Source: a virus. Taken from it: a stretch of 26,859 nucleotides of DNA. This document shows, in pieces, positions 7,037 to 16,700 of this stretch. A program made the position numbers and the translations under genes. The notes beneath the pieces were generated by a model. That model ran no database searches. It was not told the origin of the DNA and saw only the letters and a list, made by a program, of their open reading frames with translations. Each line of letters opens with the position of its first letter. The stretch's first letter is position 1. The DNA lies in the IMG/VR virus record IMGVR_UViG_3300050821_010576, positions 1 to 26,859 of that record. The stretch is one strand, 5' to 3'.

Positions 7037-10000
7037 GCTACGAGCGCAAGAGCCTGCAGATCCTCGGGGGCGGTTTCAACATGCTGCCTCCGCCCGACAA
7101 GGTTCCCCAGACCGACTACCTTCTGGCGCAGAACTTTCGCAGTGACGCCCTCGGGCGTCTGATTTCGCGGCCAGGCTACCCGCAGGTGTTCTCGCTCGAA
7201 GGCGCGAGCGTGGCGCACTCGGCCGCCTCAGCGGGCGGCCCCGGTTCGCCGCTCTACGTGGGCGCGAATATCGACCGGACGCTCGCCGGCGGCGGCGTGC
7301 TCTTTTACGACGGCTCGATAGTCGCCCGCGGCTTCGACGGGCGGCGCATCGGTTTTGCGTCGGAGAACGGTTTCATGTGGGTCATGAACCGGGGGCTGCA
7401 GGGGCGGCACTCGCCCGGCGGCGCTCCCGGCAGCGGCTTCGAGACCTGGAACCTCGCGCCCCCGCCCGCCTCGCCCACACTGGCGGCGGTCGCGCCCCCC
7501 GCCACGGTCGCAAGCGTCACCTACACCTACCTGGTGAACCCGGACCCGGATTTCATCCACACGCTCACGATCGCGGGCGTGGTGTATGCCTGGACCGAAC
7601 GCGACGCGCAGGGGCGTAACGCGCTGGTGGCTTCGCTGCTCGCTCAGAACGACTCCAACGCCTCGGTTACCTACGTCGGCACGGGTAACAACGTCGTCAT
7701 CACACCGATCCCGCCGAATACGCTGATCGCGGTTTCCGGTTCGGATGGCAACCCCAACACGAACCTCTCGAACGGCGCCCCAGGCGTCGGCACCCTGCCG
7801 GATGGCACCTATCAGGTCTATCTGACTTACCAGAACGCGGACGGCTCGCTCGAATCGAACCCCTCGCCCGCGTCGGCGGCGATCACGGTCGCCAGTGAGA
7901 GCATCCTCGTGACGATCCCGGCAGCGGACGCGCCCACCGACGGACGCGTGTTCTGGGTGAACATCTACGCAACCGGCGGCACGCTCGGCTCGGCCTACCG
8001 CGTGGGCCAGGTGATCTCGACCGTCGCCGCGCCCGCGACCAGTTTCGTCTACTCGCTGCCGGATATCACGGCCACCAATAACGGCGTGCAGATGCCGATC
8101 GACCACGATCCCCCGCCGGCGGCGGCGGGCATGATCGGGCCGCACTTCTCGCGGCTGTATGCGTGGAGCACGGCGCAAAATAAGAACCGCCTGTTCTGGA
8201 CCGATCCCAACCTGCCGCAGTACTGGCCGGGTTCGAACGATCCGCAGGAGGGCAACTGGGTCGATGTGGGCCTCGACGACGAGGAGCTGGTCTGGTGCTC
8301 GATTCACGTCAATTTGCTCATCATCTACAAGGAACGCTCGATCTGGATGGTGATAGGCTCGGACCCAGGCACGGCGACGCTCGAACAGATTTACGACGGG
8401 CTTGGTCTGACCGGGCAGTTTGCGCTCGCCCCCGCCGGGCAAATCGACTATTTCGTCGCGCCCAACGGGCTTAACCTGTTCGACACGGCGCAGGTCCATG
8501 CGATCCAGGGGAAAGTGCTTCCGCTGTTCAATCAGGAAATCCTGAATTCGGGACCGCTCACCCCGCCGGGAAACGTGCTCCCCGGCTCGGCCGTTATCAG
8601 CGATTCAACCGCGGCGTACGGGATCTCGCTCGGCCACGCGCTCGGGCGCCTGTTCGTGAGCTACGCCGAAAACACAGCATCGGGCACCGGATACAACATG
8701 CTCGTGTTCGACGAAGGACCGGAACCGGAACGCCAGGCGTTCATTCAGGGCGAAGCAAAAGGGCGCTGGTTCTACGAACACCACGCGATTCCGAACATCA
8801 TCGGCTTCCTCGGCTTCTTCTTCGACGGCACCAACATGATCGGACTCACCGGCGGCGGCTTCGCCCAGGGTTACGCGCTCTCTGACTTTCGCGGCTTCCT
8901 CACTGAAGACGAGGGATCGGTCGCGATCGAGTGCGTGTACGGCTCCCACTACGAGAACTGCGGCCTTCCGGACAATGACAAGCAGTGGCTCGAAATCGCA
9001 ATCGATTACGAGTACGTGTCTGGCTCGCCCGTTCAGGTTTACGCCGGCTTCAACGCGGGCAACATCGCGCCCGCGCTGCTCGGCACGCTCCCCCCCGGAC
9101 CCCGCCACACGGCCAGCTTCGAGCCTGGAAGCCTGCCGGCGGGCAAGGATGGCGCCTACCTCGCCCGCAACATGGCCGTTTTGCTCGACGCGCAGACCAC
9201 GGGCAAACTGACCATCCATAACGTCTTCCTGTTTTTCTACGCAGAGGCGCGCGTGGCTGCGCTCGCCTCGACCCTTCCGACCGATCTCGGCGTGGGCAAG
9301 GTCAAAGAGTGCAAGGAACTGGAACTCGATATCGACTCATCGGGCGGCGCGGTCACGGTGAACATTGTGAGCGACCTGCCCGACAACGCGCTCGCGATCC
9401 GGCAAACCATCATCGTCGCCCCCGCCGGACGGGCAATCAGAAAGTTTCCGTTTCCGACCACCGAGGGCTTTCTGTGGCAGCCCGTTCTCGGCGGCGGCCC
9501 GTTCCGCCTCTATTCGGTGCGGCTGCTCATGCGCGTGATCGGCATAGCGGTCGAGGGCTACGAGTCCAATGCCGGATTCGTCTGGGATTCGATGCAGGTC
9601 GCGCTCGCCGATGGCGAGGTTTCGACGATCGACCAGCTCCGCTTCGAAATGGAAGCCTCGGGCGCGTGCTCGGTAGAAGTTTTTACCGACCTTGCGGGCG
9701 AGCAGCAGACTTCGAAGGGGGTTTACACGCTGACGGCGGGCGCGCGGTCGCGGGGATGGGTCACTGTGCCCGTTCCGGAGGGCATAGAGGCCCGCTCGGT
9801 GCAGGTGCAGGTCACAGGGGCGGGCTACCGCATCTATCGCGCCCAGGTGCGCCATAACCGCGTCGGACGCTTCCTGATCGGCACGGCGCCCGACGGCCTC
9901 GACGACGCCTTTAACACCCTCGAATTCGACTACCAGACCGAACGGCTCAAAATGTACAAACGCATCGAGATCGACATGCGGGCCGACGACGTCGTCAATT

Positions 10001-10359
10001 TACAGGTCATCACCAGTCAGGACGGCGACAAGCTCGCGCCCATCTACGCGCCGGCGCTCGCGACGCCGAACGGACGCGAAACGCTGCTTGTGCCGCTCGT
10101 GCCGGGCGTTCGCGGGCGATTGTTGAGGGTGCGGTTATCCGGACCCCTGCCGGCGCGGGTGTATCACATTCGCGTATGGGCGCGTACCATCTCGGACCCG
10201 AAAGCGGGATGGGAGTGGCAAGACTTCCCGCTGGAACCGTCACAGGTGGTCCCAACGTGGACCGACATCATGGGCAGCGCGGCGGGCGGTGCGGCCGACG
10301 ATACCTCGAACACCTGGCAGCTCGTCGACGTTCCCTTCGATGTTGTCGAGGCGGGCTGA
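7033..10359 (+). CDS. Large tail protein, nozzle / DNA-stabilisation-like
   Basis: I place the start at ATG 7033, which overlaps the upstream TGA; a GTG at 7018 is in frame but less likely. The product then has 1108 residues. The first 100 or so (SLQILGGGFNMLPPPDKVPQ, then DYLLAQNFRSDALGRLISRPGY) read like the N-terminus of phage tail-nozzle or P22-gp10-like proteins, which bind DNA exit channels. A fibronectin/Ig-like strand pattern lies near 253-330 (DGTYQVYLTYQNADGSLESNP). A propeller-like core is near 370-470 (HFSRLYAWSTAQNKNRLFWT, NLLIIYKERSIWMVIG, PNGLNLFDTAQV). Residues about 600-1100 hold long beta-sandwich repeats. It would close the tail channel after packaging. Recognition is by pattern, not by search. 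Confidence 0.65.
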   Translation: MSYERKSLQILGGGFNMLPPPDKVPQTDYLLAQNFRSDALGRLISRPGYPQVFSLEGASVAHSAASAGGPGSPLYVGANIDRTLAGGGVLFYDGSIVARGFDGRRIGFASENGFMWVMNRGLQGRHSPGGAPGSGFETWNLAPPPASPTLAAVAPPATVASVTYTYLVNPDPDFIHTLTIAGVVYAWTERDAQGRNALVASLLAQNDSNASVTYVGTGNNVVITPIPPNTLIAVSGSDGNPNTNLSNGAPGVGTLPDGTYQVYLTYQNADGSLESNPSPASAAITVASESILVTIPAADAPTDGRVFWVNIYATGGTLGSAYRVGQVISTVAAPATSFVYSLPDITATNNGVQMPIDHDPPPAAAGMIGPHFSRLYAWSTAQNKNRLFWTDPNLPQYWPGSNDPQEGNWVDVGLDDEELVWCSIHVNLLIIYKERSIWMVIGSDPGTATLEQIYDGLGLTGQFALAPAGQIDYFVAPNGLNLFDTAQVHAIQGKVLPLFNQEILNSGPLTPPGNVLPGSAVISDSTAAYGISLGHALGRLFVSYAENTASGTGYNMLVFDEGPEPERQAFIQGEAKGRWFYEHHAIPNIIGFLGFFFDGTNMIGLTGGGFAQGYALSDFRGFLTEDEGSVAIECVYGSHYENCGLPDNDKQWLEIAIDYEYVSGSPVQVYAGFNAGNIAPALLGTLPPGPRHTASFEPGSLPAGKDGAYLARNMAVLLDAQTTGKLTIHNVFLFFYAEARVAALASTLPTDLGVGKVKECKELELDIDSSGGAVTVNIVSDLPDNALAIRQTIIVAPAGRAIRKFPFPTTEGFLWQPVLGGGPFRLYSVRLLMRVIGIAVEGYESNAGFVWDSMQVALADGEVSTIDQLRFEMEASGACSVEVFTDLAGEQQTSKGVYTLTAGARSRGWVTVPVPEGIEARSVQVQVTGAGYRIYRAQVRHNRVGRFLIGTAPDGLDDAFNTLEFDYQTERLKMYKRIEIDMRADDVVNLQVITSQDGDKLAPIYAPALATPNGRETLLVPLVPGVRGRLLRVRLSGPLPARVYHIRVWARTISDPKAGWEWQDFPLEPSQVVPTWTDIMGSAAGGAADDTSNTWQLVDVPFDVVEAG

Positions 10360-11186
10360 TGCCGACCGATCTGGCGCCGCTTCCGCAGGGAGTTATCGGC
10401 GCTGCCCTCGTGGTTCAGATTAACGACCGGCTGCGCCGCATCGCGCTTGCGCTGAACGCGCCGCCGGACACGGCGCCCATTGCCGCGCCGATCGTTTACG
10501 GCACGCACCAGGACCGCGTGAGCCAGCCAGTCGCCGCGCAGGGGACGCTGTTTGTCGAAACCGACCGCGGCGGCGTGATCTATCGCGCGGATCTGAATGC
10601 GTGGAAGTACCTTTCCGGCGAATATGCGGACGTTGCGGCGAAGATTCCGGCGGGCCTCGGCGCGAACGACTACGGGTTTAAGTTCTTCGACCAGACGCAC
10701 TGGCGGCGTTTCGAGTGGGCGTCGACGGGCGGCGCGCCCGCGAACGCTTCGCCCGGGTGGCGGCGGGCGGCGGGCGAAGTTCCGACCGGGCAGATTTCCA
10801 TTCTGCCTTTCGGCCCGGGCGCGGCGATCGCGGGCGGGTGGGCACTGTGCGACGGGACGGCGGGCGTCCAGATCACCCAGGACGATGCGACCCTGCTGAG
10901 TGTGACAACCCCGCAGCTTATTAACGCCTACCCGCGCGGCGGCGTGATTGGAGCCTATACGGGCGTGGCGGTCGCGAAGGTCATGCCGACGATCTCCGGA
11001 CGGACGGATACGGCGGCGGCCGGGATTACGCAGGGGACCATCGCGCCGGGGGACGGGACGCCGGTAGCGGGCGGGGCAGTCGGCGATCCGGGGCATTTCC
11101 ATTCGCTTTCGCAGCCGAACGCGGCGGTCGCGCTGCCGGGTGATCCGGTCACGAACGTAATCGTGCCGTTCTTCATGAAGCGATGA
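10359..11186 (+). CDS. Tail-fibre/collar-type protein
   Basis: The ATG overlaps the previous stop as TGATG (10357-10361), which decides the start and gives 275 residues; upstream in-frame GTG codons lie inside the previous gene. The N-terminal half contains VYGTHQDRVSQPVAAQGTLF and YRADLNAWKYLSGEYADV, a pattern used in phage structural proteins to begin repeated beta domains. From about 142 the text resembles a tail-collar domain: PTGQISILPFGPGAAIAGGW, ALCDGTAG, TTPQLINAYPRGG, and a C-terminal PGHFHSLSQPNAAV and PFFMKR. Collar domains shape fibre tips or bases. It lies between the nozzle-like protein and the GNAT-like protein. A chaperone-processed receptor-binding tip is an alternative reading. 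Confidence 0.62.
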   Translation: MPTDLAPLPQGVIGAALVVQINDRLRRIALALNAPPDTAPIAAPIVYGTHQDRVSQPVAAQGTLFVETDRGGVIYRADLNAWKYLSGEYADVAAKIPAGLGANDYGFKFFDQTHWRRFEWASTGGAPANASPGWRRAAGEVPTGQISILPFGPGAAIAGGWALCDGTAGVQITQDDATLLSVTTPQLINAYPRGGVIGAYTGVAVAKVMPTISGRTDTAAAGITQGTIAPGDGTPVAGGAVGDPGHFHSLSQPNAAVALPGDPVTNVIVPFFMKR

Positions 11187-12013
11187 GCATTGAGGTGAAA
11201 AGAGGCTTCCCCTCGTGGGCGTGGCCGAACGTGTTCGACTGGGCCGGGCCGAGGCTTCGGCAGTTCGCCGACGACTTCTTCCCGCAGTCGCCCGCTGAAT
11301 TTGTCGAAGACTACAGTGTCCGGTTCGCGGGCGCATGGACCTACAGCGTATGGAAAAACGGCATTCTCGGCGGCGTCATCCTGTTCGACCGTGCAGGCCC
11401 AGTGGTCGCGATCGCGCACATCCTGCTTTCGCGGCGGATGCGGGGAACGCCGGCGGCCGAGTACCGCGCGGCTGCCGCCCTGTTTTTCGAGGACCATCCG
11501 GAAATGATCCGGATACAGTCGTACATTCCCGCCTGGCACCGCGCCGCGATTCGCCTCGCCGAGCGTATCGGCGGCACGGTCGAGGGAACGCTGCATTCGG
11601 CGACGCTGCGCGCGGGCGAGCCCGCGGACGTGGTTCTGATCGGCATGACACGGGAGGAATTCTATGGGCGCGAGTCTAGGCGGCAGTTACGGATCGACCA
11701 GCAGCCAATCGACCGGCAAGAGCGACACGACGCAGGCGAACACGTACGCGCTGGGACAGACAGACCTGCAGACGCAGCTCGGCAAGAGCCTTTCGTCGAG
11801 TCTGGCGGCGTCGGACGCCGGGACGCTCTCGCCGGGAGTGCAGGCGCAGGAGACGGCCTCGGCGGATCAGATCAACAAGACGGCGGGCGGATTGACCGAT
11901 CGCATAAACTCGTTCCTCGCCGCGCGCGGGTTCGGAAAAAGCGGAACGACGGGAAAGGCGACGCTGCAGGGCGAACTGGGAAGGGAAAGCCAGCTCGCCG
12001 GAAACCAGGCTAA
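11183..12013 (+). CDS. GNAT acetyltransferase-like protein with a long overlapping C-terminal extension
   Basis: The start overlaps the previous stop as ATGA. Residues 1 to about 165 have a GNAT-fold look: VKNGILGGVILFD-like central strands (WKNGILGGVILFDRAGPVVAIAHILLS is the region near 53-80), a helix with EYRAAAALFFEDHP, then SYIPAWHRAAIRLAERIGG and GTLHSATLRAG followed by ADVVLIGMTREEF. The last parts match the 'N..A.rLAekLGf..EG.lR.a' and 'DvvlygM.reEf' motifs of GNAT enzymes. In podoviruses, GNAT-like proteins are encoded at this position, before the internal virion genes. The frame has no stop where the domain ends and continues about 115 codons, to 12013, through the start of the next gene. 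That extension is Arg/Gly/Asp-rich, low complexity, and looks like a shifted reading of the next gene. Confidence 0.62.
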   Translation: MSIEVKRGFPSWAWPNVFDWAGPRLRQFADDFFPQSPAEFVEDYSVRFAGAWTYSVWKNGILGGVILFDRAGPVVAIAHILLSRRMRGTPAAEYRAAAALFFEDHPEMIRIQSYIPAWHRAAIRLAERIGGTVEGTLHSATLRAGEPADVVLIGMTREEFYGRESRRQLRIDQQPIDRQERHDAGEHVRAGTDRPADAARQEPFVESGGVGRRDALAGSAGAGDGLGGSDQQDGGRIDRSHKLVPRRARVRKKRNDGKGDAAGRTGKGKPARRKPG

Positions 12014-12188
12014 CTTCGCCCAGGTCCAGCAGGGCGTCAATTCGTCGAACCTGCTCGCGGCCCTCAACTACGCCTTTACGTCGCTCGGCCTGACGCAGAA
12101 CGAAACCGCCAGCAGTTCCGGATCCAGTTCCGGCTTCAAGCTCGGCGGCGGTCTGGGCTTTAGCCTCGTTCCGGGCGGCGGCGGTTAG
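11664..12188 (+). CDS. Ser/Gly/Ala-rich internal virion-type protein
   Basis: A strong ribosome site (GGGAGGA, 11652-11658) precedes this ATG at a good distance, so the gene is very likely translated even though its first 350 nt lie within the GNAT frame. The product has 174 residues: a low-complexity N-terminus (GASLGGSYGSTSSQSTGKSD), a helical centre with Gln/Ala/Asn (QTDLQTQLGKSLSSSLAASD, FAQVQQGVNSSNLLAALNYA) and a glycine-rich tail. Short proteins of this composition precede the large internal proteins in many podovirus-like genomes; a role in the internal core or in ejection is inferred from that position. There is no recognisable enzymatic motif. The residue use (many Ser, Gln, no Cys) suits a virion-associated coiled or disordered protein. 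Confidence 0.65.
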   Translation: MGASLGGSYGSTSSQSTGKSDTTQANTYALGQTDLQTQLGKSLSSSLAASDAGTLSPGVQAQETASADQINKTAGGLTDRINSFLAARGFGKSGTTGKATLQGELGRESQLAGNQANFAQVQQGVNSSNLLAALNYAFTSLGLTQNETASSSGSSSGFKLGGGLGFSLVPGGGG

Positions 12189-12193
12189 CAAAC

Positions 12194-13744
12194 ATGCCAT
12201 TCCCATCCCTTCAGATGACGAATCCGGCCCCGGACCCGGGTGAGTACACCTCTGCCGCGACGAGCATCTACAACGCGATGCAGTCGGCGGCCAACCAGGC
12301 GGCGAACCAAAAGCGGCTTCGTGAGCAGGAGGCGCAGGCCGGTCTGCAGCGCCAGTTCGAGAACGAACTGCAACTGCAGAAGGAAGGGGCGCAGAAAGCT
12401 CCGCTATCCCAGGACCCTTACGTCGCGCCCGCTGGCCGTCCGACCCTGATGAAGAAGGAAAGCCAGGTTCCAGGCGGCGATCCGAACGCACCGGACGCGG
12501 TGCCGGCCACGCCCGCCGGGCAGACGATCAGGGAACCGAAATCGGGCGTTCTCCACACCAACCCGACCGATCTGGAGAAGGGGAAAACTTTCGTCCCCCA
12601 GGGCCAGCTCGCCGACATGCTGGAAATGGCGGGCCACGAACGCGGCAAGCCCATGACGCCGGCGGATTCGCACACGCTGATGGAAGCGATCAATCTGGCC
12701 GTGCCGAAAGACGAGGCGGTCGATCTCGACACATCGGGGAAATTCCGCGATGCACAGGGCAACCCGGTCGCGGTGATGATCGGCAAGAAAACCGGCAAGG
12801 TGCGGATGCTCGATCTTTCCGGCCTCGGAAAGAACGGTTCGGCCTCGACCGCGCAATCCGCGCCCGGCGGCGGCGGTCTGCCCGGCGGCGCGTTCGACGA
12901 TAACGCGGTGAACGCCGCGCCTGCAGCGGGCGCGCAATCGGGCGGCCCGTTCTCGTTCCAGCTTCCGGAAAAAACAGAGCGCAAGGAAACCCCGGACGAC
13001 TGGATCCGGATGATTACCGACCCCGCGACCGATCCGAAGGAACGCGCCCGCGCGACCGCCGCGCTCGAACTGGCGCGCAAGCCGGGCACCGAATCGGATA
13101 AGGACCGTGACCTCACCCGGGCAAACCTGCAGGCCGATCGCGCCGAGCGCATGGGCGAACGCGCGCAGGACCGCCAGGAGAAGCTGACCGCCACGTTCCG
13201 AGGCTTCGAGAAGACGAAGACGAAAGCGATCAAAGACGCCGTGAAGGAATACCGGAAGTCGATGGCGACCGCGATCACTCCGGAAGACAAAACGGCGCAC
13301 CTGAACCAGCTACGCTCTGACATCGACGACGCCCAGAAAGAGTACGAGGGCGCGATCGGCGACGAAACCGGCCAGACGATTCCTCACAGCAAATGGGCGC
13401 AGGCCTACGATCCGGACGCCCCGGGCGACGGCGCCACGCCGAAAACCCCGCCGCCGAAGGTCAACGGGAAAGCTCACGCGCAGGCCGCCGCAACGCCCGC
13501 GCAGCAAGGCGCTGCACCGGCAGCTCCCCCCGCATCGGCAACGCAGAACCTCGGCGCAGGAGTTCACACCTTCGGCAACGGGCAGACCTGGCGGAAGGGG
13601 GCGGACGGCAAGATGACGTACCTCGCGCCTCCGCCGGCGGATGTGACGAAGGATCTGCCGCCGGGAGTTCACACCTTCGGCAACGGGCAATCGTGGCGGA
13701 AGGGAGCGGACGGGACGATGACGTTCGTTAGCGGCCCGAAATAG
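12194..13744 (+). CDS. Probable internal virion protein, 516 aa
   Basis: The gene starts 5 nt after the previous stop; no clear Shine-Dalgarno is visible. The N-terminus is Pro-rich, then helical and Gln/Ala/Glu-rich (residues about 25-70: YNAMQSAANQAANQKRLREQ, then EAQAGLQRQFENELQLQKEG). A long mixed segment follows with QGQLADMLEMAGHERGKPMT, and then a strongly charged coiled-coil-like region (about 275-385: DRDLTRANLQADRAERMGER and neighbours). The C-terminus is Pro/Ala-rich, ending in a 35-residue unit repeated twice (VHTFGNGQ(T/S)WRKGADG and MT(Y/F)). The protein lies directly upstream of the giant protein gene, in the position of internal/ejected proteins in podoviruses. No catalytic domain was recognised. 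Composition and place support a structural or ejection role. Confidence 0.55.
   Translation: MPFPSLQMTNPAPDPGEYTSAATSIYNAMQSAANQAANQKRLREQEAQAGLQRQFENELQLQKEGAQKAPLSQDPYVAPAGRPTLMKKESQVPGGDPNAPDAVPATPAGQTIREPKSGVLHTNPTDLEKGKTFVPQGQLADMLEMAGHERGKPMTPADSHTLMEAINLAVPKDEAVDLDTSGKFRDAQGNPVAVMIGKKTGKVRMLDLSGLGKNGSASTAQSAPGGGGLPGGAFDDNAVNAAPAAGAQSGGPFSFQLPEKTERKETPDDWIRMITDPATDPKERARATAALELARKPGTESDKDRDLTRANLQADRAERMGERAQDRQEKLTATFRGFEKTKTKAIKDAVKEYRKSMATAITPEDKTAHLNQLRSDIDDAQKEYEGAIGDETGQTIPHSKWAQAYDPDAPGDGATPKTPPPKVNGKAHAQAAATPAQQGAAPAAPPASATQNLGAGVHTFGNGQTWRKGADGKMTYLAPPPADVTKDLPPGVHTFGNGQSWRKGADGTMTFVSGPK
13559..13724 (+). repeat. Two 61-bp imperfect direct repeats (period 105 bp) in the 3' end of the 516-aa gene
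   Basis: Copy one runs 13559-13619 and copy two 13664-13724. Both encode GVHTFGNGQ(T/S)WRKGADG(K/T)MT, separated by a Pro/Ala linker. The period is 35 codons, and most differences are one- to three-base changes (for example cagacc versus caatcg), so the copies arose by duplication within the frame. The unit looks like a small beta-hairpin with Trp and Gly. Confidence 0.85.
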
Positions 13745-13748
13745 ACCT

Positions 13749-16700
13749 ATGCCCGACCAGAGCGGCTGGAACGTCGTTTCGTCGAGGCCGGATGGACCTC
13801 CGCCCTCAGCGCCCGCGAGCGGCTGGAACGTCGTCACGTCCGTTCCCGACGCGCCCACCACTGAAATAAATGCCCCCACGCAGCCCACGCAGACGCCCGC
13901 AACGCGCACCATTGCACCCCCGCAACCGGGCGGCCTGATCGAGCCGAACGCGGCCGTCGCGCTCACTACGCACATCGCGCAGGCGACGGCGCAGCACATC
14001 ATGCAGCCGCAGACGATAGGCGCAACCCCGGCCCCGAGCTTCCTCGAACGCCTCGCGGCGCCGTTCACGGGCCCAGGCAGCGCGTACGGCAATATTCAGG
14101 CGCAGCGGGAAGGCGGCCAGGCACCGTACAACCCGGACGCTCCCCTCATCGATTTCGGCGCGAACGCGAAGCAGATCACGGGCGGCCCGGTTAACCGAGG
14201 CGCGACGACGGCGCTGCAGGACGCGCTGAGCGGTCTGACCACGCCAAAGAGCATCGCGTTGCTGCTTGCGACCGGAGGCCTCGCGGGACCGGGCAAACTC
14301 GCCGAGCTTTCCGAGCCCGCGATCGGCAAGCTGGCCGTGGCGGGCGCGAAGTACATGCCGCGCATCAAGACGCTGGTGTCTGCCGGCTTCTCGATGGACA
14401 TGATCCGTTCGGCGCTCGAACAAAGTCCGCAACTCATCAAGCAGATCAAATCCGGCGACATCGAGGGCGCGACACACACGCTCACGTCGATGGGCGTCGG
14501 TTTCGCAATGGGCACCGCGGCGGGCCTTCATGCGCGATCGGAGTTTCAGGGACGCCCGAAGACTGGACCGCCCGCGCCCGACGAACCGCAGTACACGAGC
14601 ACGGGCCAGCCGGTTGGCGGCGTATCTTCGCCCGCGCCCGCGCAACCTGGTCAACCAGCGCAACCAGTGCAGCGCGGCGCTGCGCCCGCTGCGCCGAAAC
14701 TCAGCGACGCGGCTCTGTCCGAACTGCTGAAAACCGAATCCGGCCCCAAGCGGCTCGATTTGATCCTTCAGGCGCGATCGCGAGGTATCCCGATACCGGA
14801 CGTCGCGCCGAGAGCGGAGCAGGCAGGCGCGGCTCTGAGCAACCTCGCCCATTACCACTATCTTTTCGACGAAGCCGACCGGCGGATGGAAGCAGCCGTG
14901 AAGCAGAAGGCGAAGGTGGCGGCGAAGGGCCAGCGGCAGAAGCCCGTCGTTCCGGTCGAGGGTCCGTCCGCATGGGTCGCGCGAGTGATGTATGCGCGCG
15001 AGAACCTTGCCGAACAATTCGGCAAGCCCTGGAAGGAGCTGTCGAACTCGGAACGGCTCACGATCGATTCGCTGATCTCGGAAGGCTACGGGCACGCCAT
15101 GCCGCCGAAGCAGGCCGGATCGCCGGCAACGCCCGCAGACGAACCGCCCGCGCCTCGCGTGAAGACGGCGGCGGCGCCGAAAGCCAAAACGCCCGAGCCG
15201 TGGGAAGTCGTTAAGTCCGAACCGCTGGAACCGGAAACGCCGAAGCCGGAACCAAAGACGGAGTCCGCTAAATTGACGGCTGCTGAGGGAGACGTTTACA
15301 AGCAGGCGGTCGCGCTGGTGCGCGAAGCAGGCAAAGCCTCGACCTCGATGCTGCAGCGCAAACTGCGTCTTAGGTTCGACGCGGTGACGGAAATGCTCGA
15401 CCGCATGGAAGCGGAAGGTATTATCGGACCCGCAGACGGATCGAAGCCGCGCGAGGTGCTGACGCCGGGACAGCCGCCTGCTGCGCCCGAGCCACCAAAG
15501 AAAGAACCAAAGGAGCCACCGCATGAAACCGTCACCACCCCGCCCGTCAAAGAAGCCGAACCTGCTCGCGAACCTGAACGCGGCGGCCGGAAACCCACAG
15601 CCGTCGAAACGCCCGCCCGTGAAACGAAAGTAGAGCCCGACTCCATCAGCGTCCCGGCGTCGCGGTTTGCGGACGATACGGGCGATATTCGCGAGTCGTA
15701 CAGCGCCGACACAATTGGAGCAAAGGGCACGATCCGGCAGACGTTCACCCATGACGGCAAGACATGGGTAACGGTCAGCACGGCTGGCAGCAGTGACGGC
15801 GTTCAACGGGCCGGCGCTTATCAAGTGGTCCCCCCGAGCGAAGCCCCGGCGCTTCCGGCAGGCTACAGGCCGTCAGGCGACAACCCCGAGGGTTATTACC
15901 ACGGGCAGAAGGTGAAACTCGGCGGCAAGCCGTTCGTGCTGGTGGGACCGAAGCGGACGTTTGTGGGCGACGCTCCGGAATCCGAACCCGCGCAGAAGCC
16001 CGCGCAGCCACCCGCGCAACCCCGCGCTGCGAAGGTCGAAACGCCCGCGCCCGCGCCGAAGGTCACGAAAGCGCGGCTGCAGAAGATCCGCGACATACGC
16101 AAAGAAACCGGCATGAACTACGCCGACGCGACGCGCGAGCTCGATAAGCGCGAAGCCGCGCAACCCGTCGCCGCGGACGCCGCAGCGCCAACTTCCGGAA
16201 GGAGGACAGGCGTTCCCGGAAACCCGAAGGCCGATGAGACTCCCTCAACGCTTGGCGATGGTTCCACTATGGCAGGGCCATCCGTTGCGAGGACGATAGA
16301 CGTTCGCAACGCTCACGCAACGGAACGACAAGCTCCTCCGCCGGGTGGCTCCGGTTCAAGTGTAACCGCCGCTGCCGCGCCCGCGCTGCCGCTGACAAAG
16401 GCTGAGCGCGCGAAGGCGATCCGCGATCTGCGCGCGAGCGGCATGACTTACAAGGCCGCAGTCGCGCAGGTTGACGGCGGAGCCGCGCAACCCCACGCTG
16501 CAATGCCTGCCGGGGTGCTCGACCGCTTAACCGAAGCAGGTAAGGAATCCGAGCAGTGGCTGCGCGAAAACGGCATCCTGGGCGGCGAGTCGCTTTCAGC
16601 AAACCGTATCCTCGACCCCGAAGTCTTTTTCCATTTAACGCGCAGTGTGGCGGGCGACGTGGCCCGCGGCGTGATTTCCGTACGCGATGCGGCGCAGCGA

